A stretch of DNA of 64,000 nucleotides from assembly GCA_017591395.1 (NCBI GenBank), contig WEDG01003974.1, positions 186,001 to 250,000 of the forward strand, in the 5' to 3' direction. The DNA comes from Schistocephalus solidus. Taxonomy: Eukaryota > Platyhelminthes > Cestoda > Diphyllobothriidea > Diphyllobothriidae. Below the pieces are notes generated by a model. The model was given only the letters and a program-made list of their open reading frames with translations, had not been told where the DNA came from and ran no database searches. The position numbers and the translations under genes were made by a program. Of this stretch, positions 20,326 through 32,149 are shown one piece after another. The stretch's first letter is position 1. Each line of letters starts with the position of its first letter.

Positions 20326-20810
20326 TCGTTTACTTTTTGGTCACAAGAAGCTCAGTTTAATGATTAAAGCGTATCCCAAGCGTTGTATTAGGTTGCCTTT
20401 TCGATTAATGTGCCCTTCATACCACGCGTTGAAATGCCAGGTTGTGATATATTTGGGCACTTTGCAGGTGATGCAACCGTTTTAAGAAAAAAGTGCTCGA
20501 CGCACGAGGAAATTTTCGGTGCAAACTACAGCCCTGACTGAATGCGACTTGTCGTAGCTTTAAATACCCACGTTAACTTAAAGAAGTTCCCTGCATTGGC
20601 CAATGTAATCTAACAGGCCAGGCAAGAAGATGATCAGGGGAATATCTGCTTACCGAGAGGGCAGTGGGCTGCCTATCAAGGTCACGTGAGGTCATCTCAT
20701 GCAAATGCATGCGCCTACGTCTACGCCTATAAGCCTTCAAATAAACTCATTTACTCCAAGTTAGCAAGTAATTTCTTAAGAAATTAGAAAGGAGCAATTT
20801 TGAAACTGGA
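20326..20810. other. unassigned; possibly the 5' part of the PLE
   Basis: Upstream (minus orientation) of the recognisable RT I see no convincing coding sequence. In PLEs this part holds the poorly conserved N-terminus and 5' terminal repeat, so the element may extend into it, but nothing here proves it. Confidence 0.3.
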
Positions 20811-20811
20811 T

Positions 20812-20955
20812 TATCGACGAGAAAGCACGCAGGGAATACTGGCGAACCCACTGATGAGTCAAATACCCCGCAGATGTACCATGCAGTGGCATAATACCGG
20901 CAAAACACGTGTTTGAGCTTTTAGCTAGTACCTTCACTCTGAGTATGGTTCCACC
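20812..20955 (+). repeat. dispersed repeat family R3, copy 2
   Basis: Shares AGCACGCAGGGAATACTGG, GAACCCACTGATGAG, AAACACGTGTTTGAGC and CTTTTAGCTAGTACC with the reverse complement of 9560-9737, and the last two blocks with 24450-24485. The CTGATGAG here is not part of a ribozyme (no GAAA in a foldable position). Confidence 0.4.
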
Positions 20956-23755
20956 TATAAACCCTAAATGTCCTATTTCAGTTTGCTGCCCTTAGAAATT
21001 CAAATATTGTTTACAGATGACCTTCTAAAATTCATCATTTGATAAAAGATAACTTTTTCTTTAACGTGTATTGTTGAAGAAAGGCTAACTTCCGGCTTTT
21101 AAAAAAATTAGTAATTATGAGTTTCATAAGGCTGTACTATCTTCATTTAAATTGAATCATATCCGATTGCTTATAAATGCCCCTCACGAAGTTTACAGCA
21201 TAATCCATATCCATTACAAATTTCATGATTATTATGTTGTATTATGTTTATAGCGTAGTGGACTGTAGGGTTTACCCTAAACGTAAAGTATACATCTTTT
21301 TTACTCAAAACCATAAGCGCGAATGCCATAGCAGATCGAGGTAAAACAACTGATTGAAGTGGAAAACGTTTTAAAAACATAAACATAACATACAATTTAA
21401 ATATAAAATTTGAACTAGATGTGATTTGCTATCAACTTAGAATCAGAAAAATACATTTGCTCCTAGTTTCTAGGAAAGCATACTTGAAACTGGGAAAAGT
21501 GCAGCCAGTCAGAAAAATGGTGAACTACAAGTAGCATTTCTCTCGATTGCGTTTTTGTGGTTGGCCGAAAGGCTTGCATTCAAAGACCATCATCCTATCG
21601 GTTATAACATATAAATAATAAATATAACACTCGCAAGTAATTAATACTTTTTAATCTAAAACTCATTCCAGAATTTTGAAATACATTTCATGTAATAGGT
21701 CATTGCTTGGAGGTTAACGTGGTGACCTATGGCCGGTGACGAAAAATAGTTTCGCTTCTATCCCATGAGGTAGATAAACAGCCTGCTACACCTCGGACGT
21801 ATTACCTGGTCTACAAATCCACGTAAAACCAGAATCAATTATGCACGCTTGGTTCCACAAAAGCCACATTAAGAAGGAGCTGAGCCTGAACTTGCAGCTC
21901 AACGTGGAATTTGCAAAATGACTGTCTTACTAATGGTTAGCATTTAAAAGCATTATTCGGATAACAGGAATCTGTACAAGTCTGACGACAGATTAGCAGG
22001 AAAGGAGGCTGCAGTGATGGATGTGGTTTCGAATCTCCAAGTAGCAAACGAGGAAGAGGAAGTAAAACAAGGCGGCATCAGATTCGACAGGTGATAAACC
22101 TAACGGTAGGTCTGATGTGTGAGTGACAGGGGATACTTCTGCGTGGGAATGAAGGCTGTTGGCGAGATTGTATTCGATGGATGGCGTGGCGAAGATTGTC
22201 TGATTATCATGCAAAACGCGCGAATATAAGCAAAAAATACGTAAACTGTCACTACTGACGATAAACTATCTTTGCTTTTGAGTTGATGGCTACAATGGGT
22301 GAGAAAAAACCCAAAATCTATCCTCCTGTGGCAACTGGATAGACAAAAATTGTACAGGCTTAGAAGATGTGCAGTCGTTGTGTTGATTAAAATTTTCTCA
22401 GGGATTCCAAAAATTAAATTTTTAAAAACTAAAGAGAATCACTGTGGGCTCCTCTATCTTATCCTTTCTTTCCCAGTGTAGCATCCATTCAAGGACTACC
22501 CTTAAGCAGGGCAAAACTGACGCAAGTAAAATGAAAACTAAGTTTTTCTTTGGCAGACAGGCTTAATAAACCGTGGTTGTAGGTAAAACGCATGCAGACG
22601 TCCTTTTTAAATAAAAAGCAGTCTGCCTACATAAATTCGTTACGGCGGCTTACTTTAAAGATGCTTGCGAACGCTCCCATGGCTGTAAAAGTGATGGGCA
22701 GAGACGTGGTTCCGTTGCCGGTTAAACAGTGAATGGATTGTGGTCTCGATGTCAATCCTAAAACGACAAAATGTCTTTTTCATTTGAACGACGGCATGTT
22801 TGAAATTTTTGTCTTCGTTTAGTATGTAGAGGATATTTCCCGTGCATTTAGATAAGGTTGCTAGTATTGATAAAATAGAGGTCCCAAAAAATATAATTCG
22901 AAATGAATGAGGTACACAAGGAATTTTGATAAGAATTAAATGCGGTCAATGTGATAAGAACTTTACTTGCCTAAAGTTTCAGATTAAATCTTGACCCTTT
23001 CTTCAGAGACAGCATCAAATACGGGTAAATATGGGTAAAGGTTTGAAGATTGTACCCCAGTTTATTAAAATATTGTAATTTTTATGCATATGTAAAATAT
23101 CCAGTTGCATGTTTGAATTAGAGATCAAGGCGATACAGGAACCAAAATTTAAAATCATGAAACAAGCCAGACAATCGGTCTTTAATCTGCAGGCGGAAGT
23201 TTTATTAAATCGGTACATTATGTTCACTTCGTTTAGGAGGACCCATTTAGTTATAAGTCCACGAAATAGCTTATTGGATTATAAAGATGAGGAAGTTCGG
23301 AATATAATAAATCATAATTTCCATTTAGTATCATAGGTATTGATCAGTGAAGTACTGAATCGCCCTTACTGATGGTGATGCAGACTAAACTATATTCATT
23401 ACTTTCAATTATATTTGTGAGTTCTGTAACTCTTTCAATCTTGAAAAATTCGACAGTTCATCGATTAACCTATTTAGTTCATCGTAACGTCCAGTAAGTG
23501 ACCATCTAGTAAAAACCTAATGACCTAAATCTAGATGATCAGTTCATTCTCCTTAGTAGCCATGGCGTTTCAGTTAAACATAACTTCTAATGCAGGGTAC
23601 GCGTCCAATTTATATGGGTTTAGTTACTATATGACATTACTCTAGTGGGGGTTGCTTGCTACGGCCCCCGAAGCAGACCACGGTAATAGAAATTGCTTCA
23701 CCCGCTTAAAATACATTCATCTACAGTAAAATTCACGAAGGGTAAATATACCCGT
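20956..23755. other. unassigned AT-rich DNA
   Basis: Apart from the short repeat fragments at 21735-21905, I see no gene, RNA or element. Frames up to 75 codons, none recognisable. Confidence 0.35.
21735..21905. repeat. mixed dispersed-repeat fragments
   Basis: The first half (AGTTTCGCTTCTATCCCATG..) resembles 8200-8235. The second half, at about 21860-21890 (CCACATTAAGAAGGAGC), matches the minus strand of repeat R2 at 16343-17165. Two repeat families therefore adjoin here; no coding content seen. Confidence 0.35.
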
Positions 23756-23759
23756 GTCT

Positions 23760-23872
23760 TAAAGCAAACACTAACCCTAACATTAACATAAACCTAAATT
23801 CTTAGCATTATTTCATGGGAATTTAGCGCAAAGCCACATGTATTCTGGACTGCTAATTTTCTCATGTCCAAT
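23760..23872 (+). repeat. dispersed repeat, copy 2 (telomere-like CCTAAC-rich start)
   Basis: CTAACCCTAACATTAAC is followed by TTTAGCGCAAAGCCACATGT and a segment ending TTTTCTCATGTCC, the same order as at 5398-5535. The telomere-like bases are irregular, so this is an interspersed repeat and not a chromosome end. Confidence 0.4.
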
Positions 23873-24084
23873 TACGGTGGCCATACAAGGCATCGAAAGT
23901 GAAAACTGCGGTTAAAATCCTTCGAACGTTGGGAGGTTGATTTTGTTACGCAAACAGTTAATGCAGCATGTTATCAAAGGCGATACTTTCCAAAACAGTT
24001 CTCTTTTTTGCGCAAAACAAATTTTAGTACTCCATGTATTTCTCTGCTTTCAGGAAAAAGAATTTTGCTGCTGAAATGAGTTCC

Positions 24085-24250
24085 CACAAAGATAAAGGGC
24101 ACTGGGATAGCCATTTCTGGCTTATTATCCGGCATCATCAAACCAGCTATGAGCTGCAAGGTTTCAGAAAATTGGGACACAAACCCGAGCTCTTTCTTCT
24201 TGTCATCCAACGCCGTAACATCGAGCCACTGAACTGCTGTCTTGGCTGTA
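24085..24250 (-). repeat. solitary decayed copy of the tRNA-like + hammerhead element
   Basis: In minus orientation: GTGGCTCGATGTTACGGCG (A-box region; array GTGGCTCAATGGTAGAGCG), CTCGGGTTTGTGTCCC (B-box region), then TTGATGATG..GGATAATAAGCC and AGAAATGGCTATCCCAGT (array ATGACGGCTAATAAGCCAG then AAATGGCCATTCCGGT). The C3 of the core and stem I are altered and the spacing is disturbed, so the ribozyme should be dead. It shows that head and ribozyme move together as one dispersed element outside the arrays. Confidence 0.7.
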
Positions 24251-24369
24251 ACGATCGGCAATTTAAAATAAAATAATAAGGGGTTTAAATGCTCAAATTA
24301 TTTGCGCAAACTTTTACTCTTTTGATCTGATGTTTCTTGAAAAAGCTGGAGTATTTATTCGTCTACCTC

Positions 24370-24500
24370 AGCAGACCCTTCACCTTACTACTCGGATACT
24401 GCTTCCAGACAGCCAATGGTATGGAACAGTTTTTTTCTTAATCACCTTCTTAAAACACGTACTTGGGCTTTTAGCTAGTATCCAGACTGTCATTTTTGCA
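24370..24500 (+). repeat. dispersed repeat family R3, copy 3 (partial)
   Basis: AACACGTACTTGGGCTTTTA followed by GCTAGTATCC matches copies at 20900-20935 and (reverse) 9640-9675; the upstream part is more diverged. Confidence 0.35.
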
Positions 24501-24784
24501 ACTTACGCATTGTTTAATCAATAAATGTCGACCATCTTCACTGTTGTACAACGCTGGAAGAAAGCACATTAGGATTGGTTTCTTGTTTATTTTAGCAAAA
24601 TCAACATAGGTGACGTACGTGACTTACTCTCAACCTTTATTTCTTGAACTTACACACTGCAGTCTAGCTGGTACCAATTTATAATTTTTTCAAAAATAAC
24701 GTTGCGTAACGGTGAGAGGTCAACTTCTATTTACCACTCAAAGGGAAGACAATCTGATTAATGATGATTTCTGATTGAACTTGT

Positions 24785-24945
24785 GAGTTGTGTTCATACG
24801 ATGCAATTGAATATTACAAGAAAATGGGATTCGTTGGCCCTTGGCACGGAGGTATTTTTGGTGTTCAGTAAGAGACCCCCTGATGGCACTTATGAGTTGA
24901 AGAAGTAAAAGCAAAGAGAACTAAATTAGCATCTACCGAAAAAAT
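24785..24945 (+). repeat. repeat pair R4, copy 1
   Basis: Shares GTGTTCATACGATGCA, AAGAGACCCCCTGATGGCAC (copy 2: AAGAGACCCACCTAATGACA) and the following A-rich stretch with 25875-26035, about 1.09 kb downstream in the same orientation. Confidence 0.5.
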
Positions 24946-25874
24946 GGAATCGATTTCGTTGTTTGGTGAAAAGTGCTAGATAATGTTTTTGGCAGACAGC
25001 ATTCAGGAGAGCCTTATTAAACCCAGGACCTGCTTCAAGATAATGGGTATCCTGGTAGTTTAAGTGCTAAGAATATTGCCGAGCAACCTTTAAAAAACAA
25101 AAGACTGCCGAAACGCATGCTCTATTGAGTAAAACCTCTTTGTAAGGAGACGCTGTGTGTGAACTCGTAAGCAGATGCATTGATCAAGCTGTAAGAATCA
25201 TTTTCCATTGCAAATCACTTCAATGTGCATTTATTCCCCTACCGGCTGCTTTGGAGCAGGTTCTTTTGGTCGTACAAACTGGCGCCTATCCGAAAAAATA
25301 CTAAAACAACTCCCGACATGACTAGTAATAGACTATGGCGCCATTTGTGCACCTAGTGTTGATTTCGGGTATCGCATGTAGCCCATCAAAGTTATTCCTA
25401 TGATTTATAAGGTCCCATCTAGCTATCCTAAGCTAATCAGCCAAACGTTTTTTAGTAGCAATAACAGAAGCTGACCATCCATAGCGGCCTTTGCGCGCCT
25501 AGCGGGACCTCGTGCAAGCTCCGCTCCTTTCTGCGCTGACGCCTGATAATGACGCGTCGTACCATTCACCGCCCACACCACCGTATTCTCCTACCTTACT
25601 TGAGTTTTTAGGTGAAATTTAATCAATCTGTCTAACTACGGACGACAGGAAGTGACGCGGAATTTCCATACAAGTGCACAGACCATAGGAAATATTTGTC
25701 GACAACAAACCGTTCCTCAACTTTAATATAAAGTAGCATTCCATAATCACCCATTGACTAGCCAGTAGAGGCAGCCAGTAATATAAATCTATTGCTATAC
25801 TGGTCACGGTAATGAAGCAGATGTTTGAAGATGGAAAACGGTACCTGATGGTTTTTCACTGCTGAATAAACTTT

Positions 25875-26035
25875 TCAAGCGTGTTCATACGATGCAGACT
25901 AATGTCATAGACAAATTGGGTCACTGGACCTTGAAACAGAGGCAGTTGTTTTTCAATAAGAGACCCACCTAATGACACCTATGATTTAAACAGACAACAC
26001 CAAAGGAAATTTAAACAAGCTCTGCTAATAATACA
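25875..26035 (+). repeat. repeat pair R4, copy 2
   Basis: Diverged duplicate of 24785-24945 (anchors GTGTTCATACGATGCA and AATAAGAGACCCACC). No coding content recognised. Confidence 0.5.
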
Positions 26036-26859
26036 TGCAGAAGTACGCTGCGCAGCTACTGAGTGCATAAGCTCTAAGTAATGAGGAAGAAAAACTGCTG
26101 AAAGTCAACATAACAGCTGAAAACGTTACATGTGAAACCGCTGTTCGATGATCAAGGGCATAAATAAACCCGGGCACTGTGATATTGATAGAAAACGGAA
26201 ATCATGTGTTTTTTGCTAACCATTTAATCTGTTCAGTTAATAAATACTGCACCTTGAACATTCTGTATGAGCTTTACGTTGCCTACGTTCTGTGTAAGTA
26301 TCGGTCGGTTTATTATTATTATTTTATCTGTTTATTTTATCTGCGTGCAAGAGGGATGTTCGCACGCAATGCGAACGAATTTATCAGTTAGAGAACGCGG
26401 ATACGGGTGTATTATAACAACCTAGATGTCATATTTGAAGGTGTCAAGACAAAATTTATTAAAAAAGGCTCATTGATTTATTTAAATGTTCAATGTCAAC
26501 GTAATGTTTCTGTGATTGTAGGATATATTAATTTTAGATTAGATTTCGAGGATCTGGCTGCCCATTAACGTTTCCCTGAACAAAAAAAGACCTCTGCAGT
26601 AGCTTTCCGAAATGTGCATACATTCAAGCAGTGCTACGGTAGGTGACATAAATAATGCAATGTTTTCTGAAAATTTGGTAGAAAGTTTAAGCGCTCAATT
26701 AGTACTGTTTTTTTGTTTGTTGAGTAGAGTTGAGGTTCAGAATGCCTGTTGCTACAGAACGCTGCTTTTTTACTTCATTATATTTAAGGAAAACAGACAA
26801 GATTTGGCCAAAATCGGAGGTTACCGGAAATTCAAGAAATCTCATGCTATTTAATATCA

Positions 26860-27915
26860 TGGAGCAAAGTCCACAGTTTTTATGCATTGTACTTTAAATG
26901 AACATTAATACAGGTAAGAGAGTTTACAAATATATTCCTTCTGCTATCGGAAATTTAAATCTTAATTTACCGAAAATCAGGTGCAGGCAATTGTGAGGAA
27001 TTGCATTTTATTTCAAATACAAGGACATAATGCGGCTTAATAAATTTTCCACATTTTATGACATTTTTTCCACAAAACGCAAGAAACAACTTTTTTACCA
27101 GTATGTTCTGTTTTAATACGTTTACAACGCGGAACGATTACAGGATACATATAGGTAGCTCTAAAGATTGATATGAATAAGATATTTTTAAAATTCGAAG
27201 CATGGAATAAGGTCATTTTCATAATACAATCTCCGCTTATCTAGAATTGAGAAATGCAGTGGAGAGAAGATTACCAGTTTTCGCAAAATAATATTATGTA
27301 TTCAGGCACTCTGGTGTGTATTCAAAATCTAGAAATGGGGCAATAATTTAAACAAATAAAGTGCAAGACGTTTCAATATAAAGCTAAAAGTGAGTTCTTT
27401 CATACTCGGCAGAAAATGGATCTCTTGTTTTCATGAAAGCCGAAAAACCGGTCTAAATTACACCTATTCATATTGATACCACTATCAAACCATAAGTTAC
27501 GCGGATACTCGATAGTTAATTATCCACCTCGAGTTTTCCTGTTTGGATGGATATACAAATATGATTTCATCGGTCATCTGTAGTAAAACTAAGATCCAAA
27601 ATCTCGCCTCTTTGGTAAATAAATTTAAGAACTATCTTACTTTAAACGTTTTGATGAATAAATATTACATTATCTAAATTTTGGGCAATGGATTGAAAAC
27701 ATCAGAAATCGTGAAATTTTGACCGGCTTTTCAAGGATGAGTTGTCATTTATTGTCATGCTATATTAAAAATACCAATAAAGATATTCAGCGCATGGAAA
27801 GTTCTCTTAATAAACACAAAATGGTATGTTTATGATGTTAGGCGATAATTTAATTTTAAATTTATTATTCACAGTTTCAGCGATTTATCACGTTTTGAAC
27901 ACTGGCCACATTTGT
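26860..27915 (+). repeat. 2-kb interspersed repeat R1, copy B (diverged, shortened)
   Basis: Order of blocks agrees with copies A and C: a TTTATGCATTGTACTTTAAATG start (C: TTTTATGCACAGTACTATAA), ACCGAAAATCAGGTG, the GTGTGTATTC..AAATCTAGAA stretch, AAAAGTGAGTTCTT, then GCGCATGGAAAGTTCTCTTA. The last block and CACGTTTTGAACACTGGCC match 50336-50456, which lies just upstream of copy C. It is more diverged than A, C and D. Confidence 0.5.
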
Positions 27916-27919
27916 AAAA

Positions 27920-30900
27920 AAAGTATGTATTTCAAACTGAAGAAATATTACTTTTCATATTTCCTTTAGGTTTTACATTCCTATCGAATTTTTTTAGTAC
28001 TTCAAAGCCTTTTAAGTTATGTAAGGGCCAGTTTGCGAGAGATCGTCAAGCTTTCGTAAATTGTTGCACTTTGCATGTGATACGGCCCAAACTGTATTTT
28101 TATCTATGCCCCTGACTCAGGATGTAAAGATGAGTGTGCGTGCATTCAAATATGTCCTGGAACTGACACACCGTGGTCTGCTATGATTAGTCCACAGCAA
28201 CCTTCCTTGAAGGGAAAAAAGTGAATTTTCCGGCTTTCACATGTTCCAAGGAACTTTACAAATCGAGGGGACGAGTTCAAGATTGCCGATAACTTCTGAC
28301 TAAACTTGGGAATAGTGCTTGTTCCACGAAATTGAATAACATAGTCAAGTGGTTTGCTTCCGTTTGTTTAATTTTCTACATTAATGAAACGTGCATATGT
28401 CGGGTGAAAAACGTTAACATCCACATTAAAATTCACATTAATGTAAACATTCACATTCAGAAAAATATATTTTCCTCAAGTTGCTGAATAGGTATATTTG
28501 GTATTGGATTACAATTCGTTTCAAATCGTCCTTGAATTACCTTTGATTATTTCATAATTCTCGTTGATTTCAATAAAATGGCAATAAATGTATATCCCGC
28601 TGTAGATGTTTACCAACACCGTCAAAATAAGACATAACTTACAAGTGTTTATCGAGGTAGCAAGCTTGTGAATATTCGTTATAATGAAGATGGCCGTTAA
28701 CATCATATTTTTGGATTCATGCAAACACGAAAACCTGATGCCGAGTAAAAGGAACACCCTCAACGAACGTCAAATATTACTATACTTAAAGGAAATTAAA
28801 AACGTTTTGTAATAACTTGCCCCTTTAAAAAGTGCGGTATTCATATATTTATGCGGATTTTACCTTTTCAAAGCTTACGCCAAGGTTAAATTTGGAATAT
28901 ACTTTGGTTTTGTGACCTTACAGAAAAAATTGCTCATTTTCCTGCCAAGAATGAAAGAAGTCACTATGAACTTTATATCGTAACGTTAAAAGATCTGTTT
29001 TTTCTTTAATGCTGCGTTATAGGAAAACATATAGGCAACGGAAAATCCAAATATCGTCTACAATTTAGCGCAAATTATTAATCGTTTGTTTATTGTATTG
29101 CTAAATTCCGGATTAATAGAGACTGTTATAAAAAAATATCATATCGAATCCTTCCAATATAAAATAGGTGTTTCTGTGTTCTATCGCCAGAGTACCTTGT
29201 ACGCCATTTTAAGATTATTCATTTATACCGTAGTAAACCAAAAGATACTGGTATACAGTATATTCCTGCATTTTGGGGTAATTAACATCAGTAAACTGGA
29301 CAAAATAATTTGGAAATTTGCATTTTATCCTTAATGCTGGAAAAATGCAATTCCTTACATTTGTCTTCCTCGACTTTAATTGATTTCTGATAAAATGTTT
29401 TAAACCCATAAAATATTTATTTCAAATCTTACTAACTAACTAAATTACTTACTGTCTTAGATTAATGTTCTTTTATAGCCCAATAGACACAAACGATGAA
29501 CTTTGATCTGTGATACTTAATAGCGTAGGAAATTTCTTGAATGTCAAGCAACCTCCGATTTCACCAAATGCAGCCTATTTTTCTTCAATATATATGGTCG
29601 AACTTGTGGTGTTCTTTAGTAAACGGCTTTCTGGGGCTCCAATATACTCAACGAAATCAACATAAGAAGGCTAAATGCATGCTAAACTAATCTCTCAAAT
29701 TTTTGCCGTACAATTCACCTATAAAATCTCCTTTTCTCCGGGCTACGACAATATGTCATGCCACTTGGCCCAGATGGAAGAATAGGAGGGCTAGCAGTGG
29801 ATGCGGCGAATATTTACGATCGCGTTAATGTAATCTGCGTGCAAGTCCCTCGCTTACTTCCAGCCTGGCGCGAAGCAAGCTGTGAACATAGTCCACATCC
29901 ATGATCGAGCTATGTTCGTACATTTACAAACCATGTACACTGACCAATGACCGTAAATCGTCTGCATGCACTGATGCGAAAGACAAAGGCCATGGTTGTC
30001 CTTACTAATGTTGCAAACCTAGTTCTTGGGTTAGTTTTGCGGCGAGGGCCACTATAGATTGCCTTGATTGACGTAAGTTATTTTTGTTACCATGATAAGT
30101 AAATTCCTTATGTTTTTGTAATCCAACGGCCTTATTTCAAGCACTGCATTCAGCATAAACTACTCACAATCAATCAATTTTCTCAAATTAAACTCCCATT
30201 GCCAAAATAAGGACTTAGTTTGGATCACGATAGAGACGTAGACATGATTCCCAGAACAAGAGCTTCATTCGCCTGAAGTTTTGGATTCATACTCGAACCT
30301 ATCATGATAAATGGCCTCAGATACAGGTAAAACGCAGAACAGAGTTGTTGTATTTACAGGATGCAGTCCATACACTACCGACTACATTTTATAATTAACT
30401 GCTCCGCTCCATCGAGGGTGGTTGGCCTTTGCTGCGATACCTACTATGGTGCCAACATCCGAGTCCTTTATTGCTAAAATGTATTCCCCCCGTGATAGAT
30501 ATTAGTGTGATGATGGCTCGGCCATCTGCTCACCAAAACTGACTGTTCAAGCAGTGATCGTGTGCACGCTTTCGCAGTGGAAAATTACTTTGACCAATCT
30601 AAGTCTCAACCATGAATATGGGATGAGGAGGTTATCACACCTGTTAATAGACGTAGGCCCTTTTATCAGGATTCAGTGAACATGGGACTCGCTTGTTTTT
30701 CACCTCTCGCAGGGGTTTCAGCCTCTCATACTTGTATTTGTGATCGGGACTCCTCTGATAAGCCTCGAGTTGAGAATTTACATTATTTCTCCACATTGCG
30801 GCTGATTTTCAGGCCGTTCGCTTTCACAGCACTCTTCCTGTTTTTCCAGACGGATTCTCTTTGCCGCAACTGCACCAGCTCAGATAAACCTCTGAAGACG

Positions 30901-31490
30901 TTTCCAGCCATGGAAGTGGGTCATTTACTTTCATTAGCTAAAGCCGAATCGTTGCCTTCGGTCTGTTCATGACTCCAACTTCATGTGCTGTGAGAAGGTG
31001 GCTAAAAGCCTCCGAGAGGGTCATGACCTAAGGAATCCGTCGCCACCATTTGTAGTCTGTGTGCTTTTGCTGCTCGGCTCATTTGCGCAGACGCGAAAAA
31101 GGCTCACACAGGGTCCCGATGATGATAAGCATGTTCGAGAAGTTTGAATAAATTTGCGGTATTAGGATAGATGTGCAAAGATGGGAACTTAAATCCCTGA
31201 ACCCAAAATCTCGCATATATTTGAGATATATTCTGATCCTCAGTAAAGACAAGGGAGTCAGGTGGTCCTTTCTACGTTTGGAACCCTCACAGAAAGCCAT
31301 CAACAGAGACAGCAAAGAAAAGTAACCCGGTTCTTAAGGTGCAATTGAAGTGCCAATTCCGAGCTAACTTGCTCACTGATCATTTAGAAGCAGAAAAAAG
31401 TCTCATTTCTGGTTTGTAATTCGAAAGTTTCGATGTAGGACGGCTGTAAGACCATCGAAATGTATCAGATCGAGGTAATTCTCTTGGGAA
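27920..31490. other. unassigned AT-rich DNA
   Basis: No gene recognised. From about 29700 to 31300 the base composition is more balanced and frames of 64-98 codons occur (for example 30676-30972 +), but I see no domain, no splice pattern and no transposase or RT motif. Confidence 0.35.
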
Positions 31491-31500
31491 TCAAGCAGTG

Positions 31501-31544
31501 GGTGGGCAACACACCATGCCATAACAAAATGTGTGCTGCCCACC
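31501..31544. other. 14-bp-stem hairpin
   Basis: GGTGGGCAACACAC (31501-31514) can pair with GTGTGCTGCCCACC (31531-31544), with one mismatch, across a 16-nt loop. It is the strongest isolated short hairpin I noticed outside the repeats. No neighbouring coding sequence indicates a terminator or structured RNA. Confidence 0.5.
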
Positions 31545-31969
31545 GCCTAGTAGGCACTAGAGATCGTGCACATAGATGAGAGGCGTCAAAACTCCACTGT
31601 AAGCTATACGGAGGGTAGCCAATTTCTCTAACATCGAGTCAGACAACAGATGAAACCTTCGTGCGCGTGTCTACTTCTTGTCGAGAACGCGCTACCTGCA
31701 GTACCATCAACGCACATCTAACACAAGCGAATAAAGATGGTCAACTATATTTTGTTTAGCCTTTTGAGGGCCAGGAACACAGAAGTGCGTATAAATTATA
31801 AAAAGTATGCATACAAAGGCAAATACAATGTAATATGAATGTACATTTCCAGATGTTTGAAAAAGCGACAGACGAGAACCTTTTTTTTAACCGAAAGCTA
31901 CCCCTAGACGATAGGTCAGCCTCCATCCAACAATATGAATATTGTCAATCTAAACTGGCTAGACAACTA

Positions 31970-32138
31970 GCCCAAGGCTAAACGGTTAAAAACTTTAGGC
32001 TTTTACTCAGCAGGTCGTGGGGGGTCAAGCCTCGGATGGTGCACCAGCTGGATTTAGGCGTGGCTGACTGATGACTGCTAATAAGCCAGAAATGGCCACT
32101 CCAGTTTCCCTCGTCTTTGTCGATAATGTTCATCTGCC
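31970..32138 (+). repeat. solitary copy of the tRNA-like + hammerhead element, partly decayed
   Basis: GCCCAAGGCTAAACGGTTAAA aligns with the array head GCCCGTGGCTCAATGGTAGAG, then GGTCGTGGGGGGTCAAGCC (B-box decayed) and TGGTGCACCAGCTGGATT. The ribozyme part keeps CTGATGA (32068-32074), CTGCTAATAAGCCA, GAAATGGCCACTCCAGTTTC and the downstream CCCTCGTCTTTGTCG. Stem I is changed on both strands (GGCTGA with CCAGTT), still mostly pairable with G.U wobbles but with the pair next to the core lost (A.C). Stem II and stem III each have one extra mismatch. Likely inactive. Confidence 0.75.
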
Positions 32139-32149
32139 TATAATACAAG

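Noticed and set aside
23770..23790. Telomere or subtelomere
   Set aside because: CTAACCCTAAC is short and irregular, followed by ordinary dispersed repeat sequence on both sides.
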